From the NCBI GenBank assembly GCA_900553305.1, contig USDI01000013.1, positions 1-22,253 of the forward strand: a stretch of DNA of 22,253 bases, given 5' to 3'. This stretch comes from an uncultured Lachnospiraceae bacterium (GTDB lineage Bacteria; Bacillota; Clostridia; Lachnospirales; Lachnospiraceae). Under the pieces are notes generated by a model. That model did not search any database. It was given only the letters and a program-made list of their open reading frames with translations, and was not told where the DNA came from. Positions 22,130 to 22,253 of the stretch are shown here, in pieces. Made by a program: the position numbers and the translations under genes. Each line of letters begins with the position of its first letter. The first letter of the stretch is position 1.

Positions 22130-22253
22130 CTACTTCATAGTATGCTTCTGTTTCAGGAACGTTCTTATGTAGGCAAAGGTTTCCTTCTCTCCCTTTTCTG
22201 CCAGCATATAAAGGAACCGCTCCAGGATTTCCCTCGTATATGGATGAAGTGGT
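22130..22253 (-). CDS. C-terminal end of an unidentified gene (cut by window edge)
   Basis: The last 40 or so codons of a minus-strand frame ending TAG at 22130-22132. It reads HPYTREILERFLYMLAEKG, then EKETFAYIRTFLKQKHTMK, a helical, charged sequence that looks like real coding. The other two frames look less natural, although one of them is also open here. Product unknown; the start lies outside the window. It lies 31 bp before the cysteine-rich gene and may share its transcript. Confidence 0.45.
   Translation of the reverse strand, partial: PLHPYTREILERFLYMLAEKGEKETFAYIRTFLKQKHTMK

Overview
The window reads as chromosomal DNA of a low-to-mid GC Gram-positive anaerobe of the Clostridia, most likely family Lachnospiraceae. 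This rests on recognisable proteins (DUF4321, SEDS/PBP2 pair, MinCDE with MreBCD, the PLP 'methionine gamma-lyase/aluminium resistance' family, GtrA), on strong AGGAGG-type ribosome binding sites, on frequent TTG/GTG starts and on gene order. Every gene I can support lies on the minus strand, so transcription runs from high to low coordinates. There are no rRNA or tRNA genes, insertion sequences, phage genes or CRISPR arrays.

In transcription order, the right part (22253 to about 11013) holds the end of an unidentified gene, a small cysteine-rich protein, then gtrA-miaB behind a good sigma-A-type promoter (-35 TTGAAA, 17 bp, -10 TAAAAT). Next come a SulP anion transporter, mutS, mutL, miaA and a PLP enzyme of the methionine gamma-lyase family. 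miaB-mutS-mutL-miaA is a tRNA-modification plus mismatch-repair group; the SulP gene sits inside it, 10 bp ahead of mutS. A 136-bp gap after the PLP enzyme holds a promoter overlapped by a 21-bp inverted repeat, followed by a leader hairpin.

The left part (10876 to 298) is a long cell-shape and division cluster: DUF4321, radC, mreB, mreC, mreD, mrdA (PBP2), minC, minD, minE, rodA, mgsA and dacA. Most junctions are tight or overlapping. It joins the elongation machinery (MreBCD, RodA glycosyltransferase, PBP2 transpeptidase), the division-site selector (MinCDE) and a D,D-carboxypeptidase that trims peptidoglycan. After dacA a separate promoter drives a P-loop protein cut off by the window edge.

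The main surprises are apparent single-base frameshifts at the 5' ends of both mreC (TTTTT run) and mreD (AAAGGG run), although mreB and the rest are intact. Others are a methylglyoxal synthase with Glu in place of the usual catalytic Asp, a PBP2 with about 250 extra residues in front of its transpeptidase domain, beta-clamp-type motifs in both MutL and MutS, the position of the SulP gene, and a cysteine-rich small protein. I found no convincing new defence or mobile system; this is mainly core genome.
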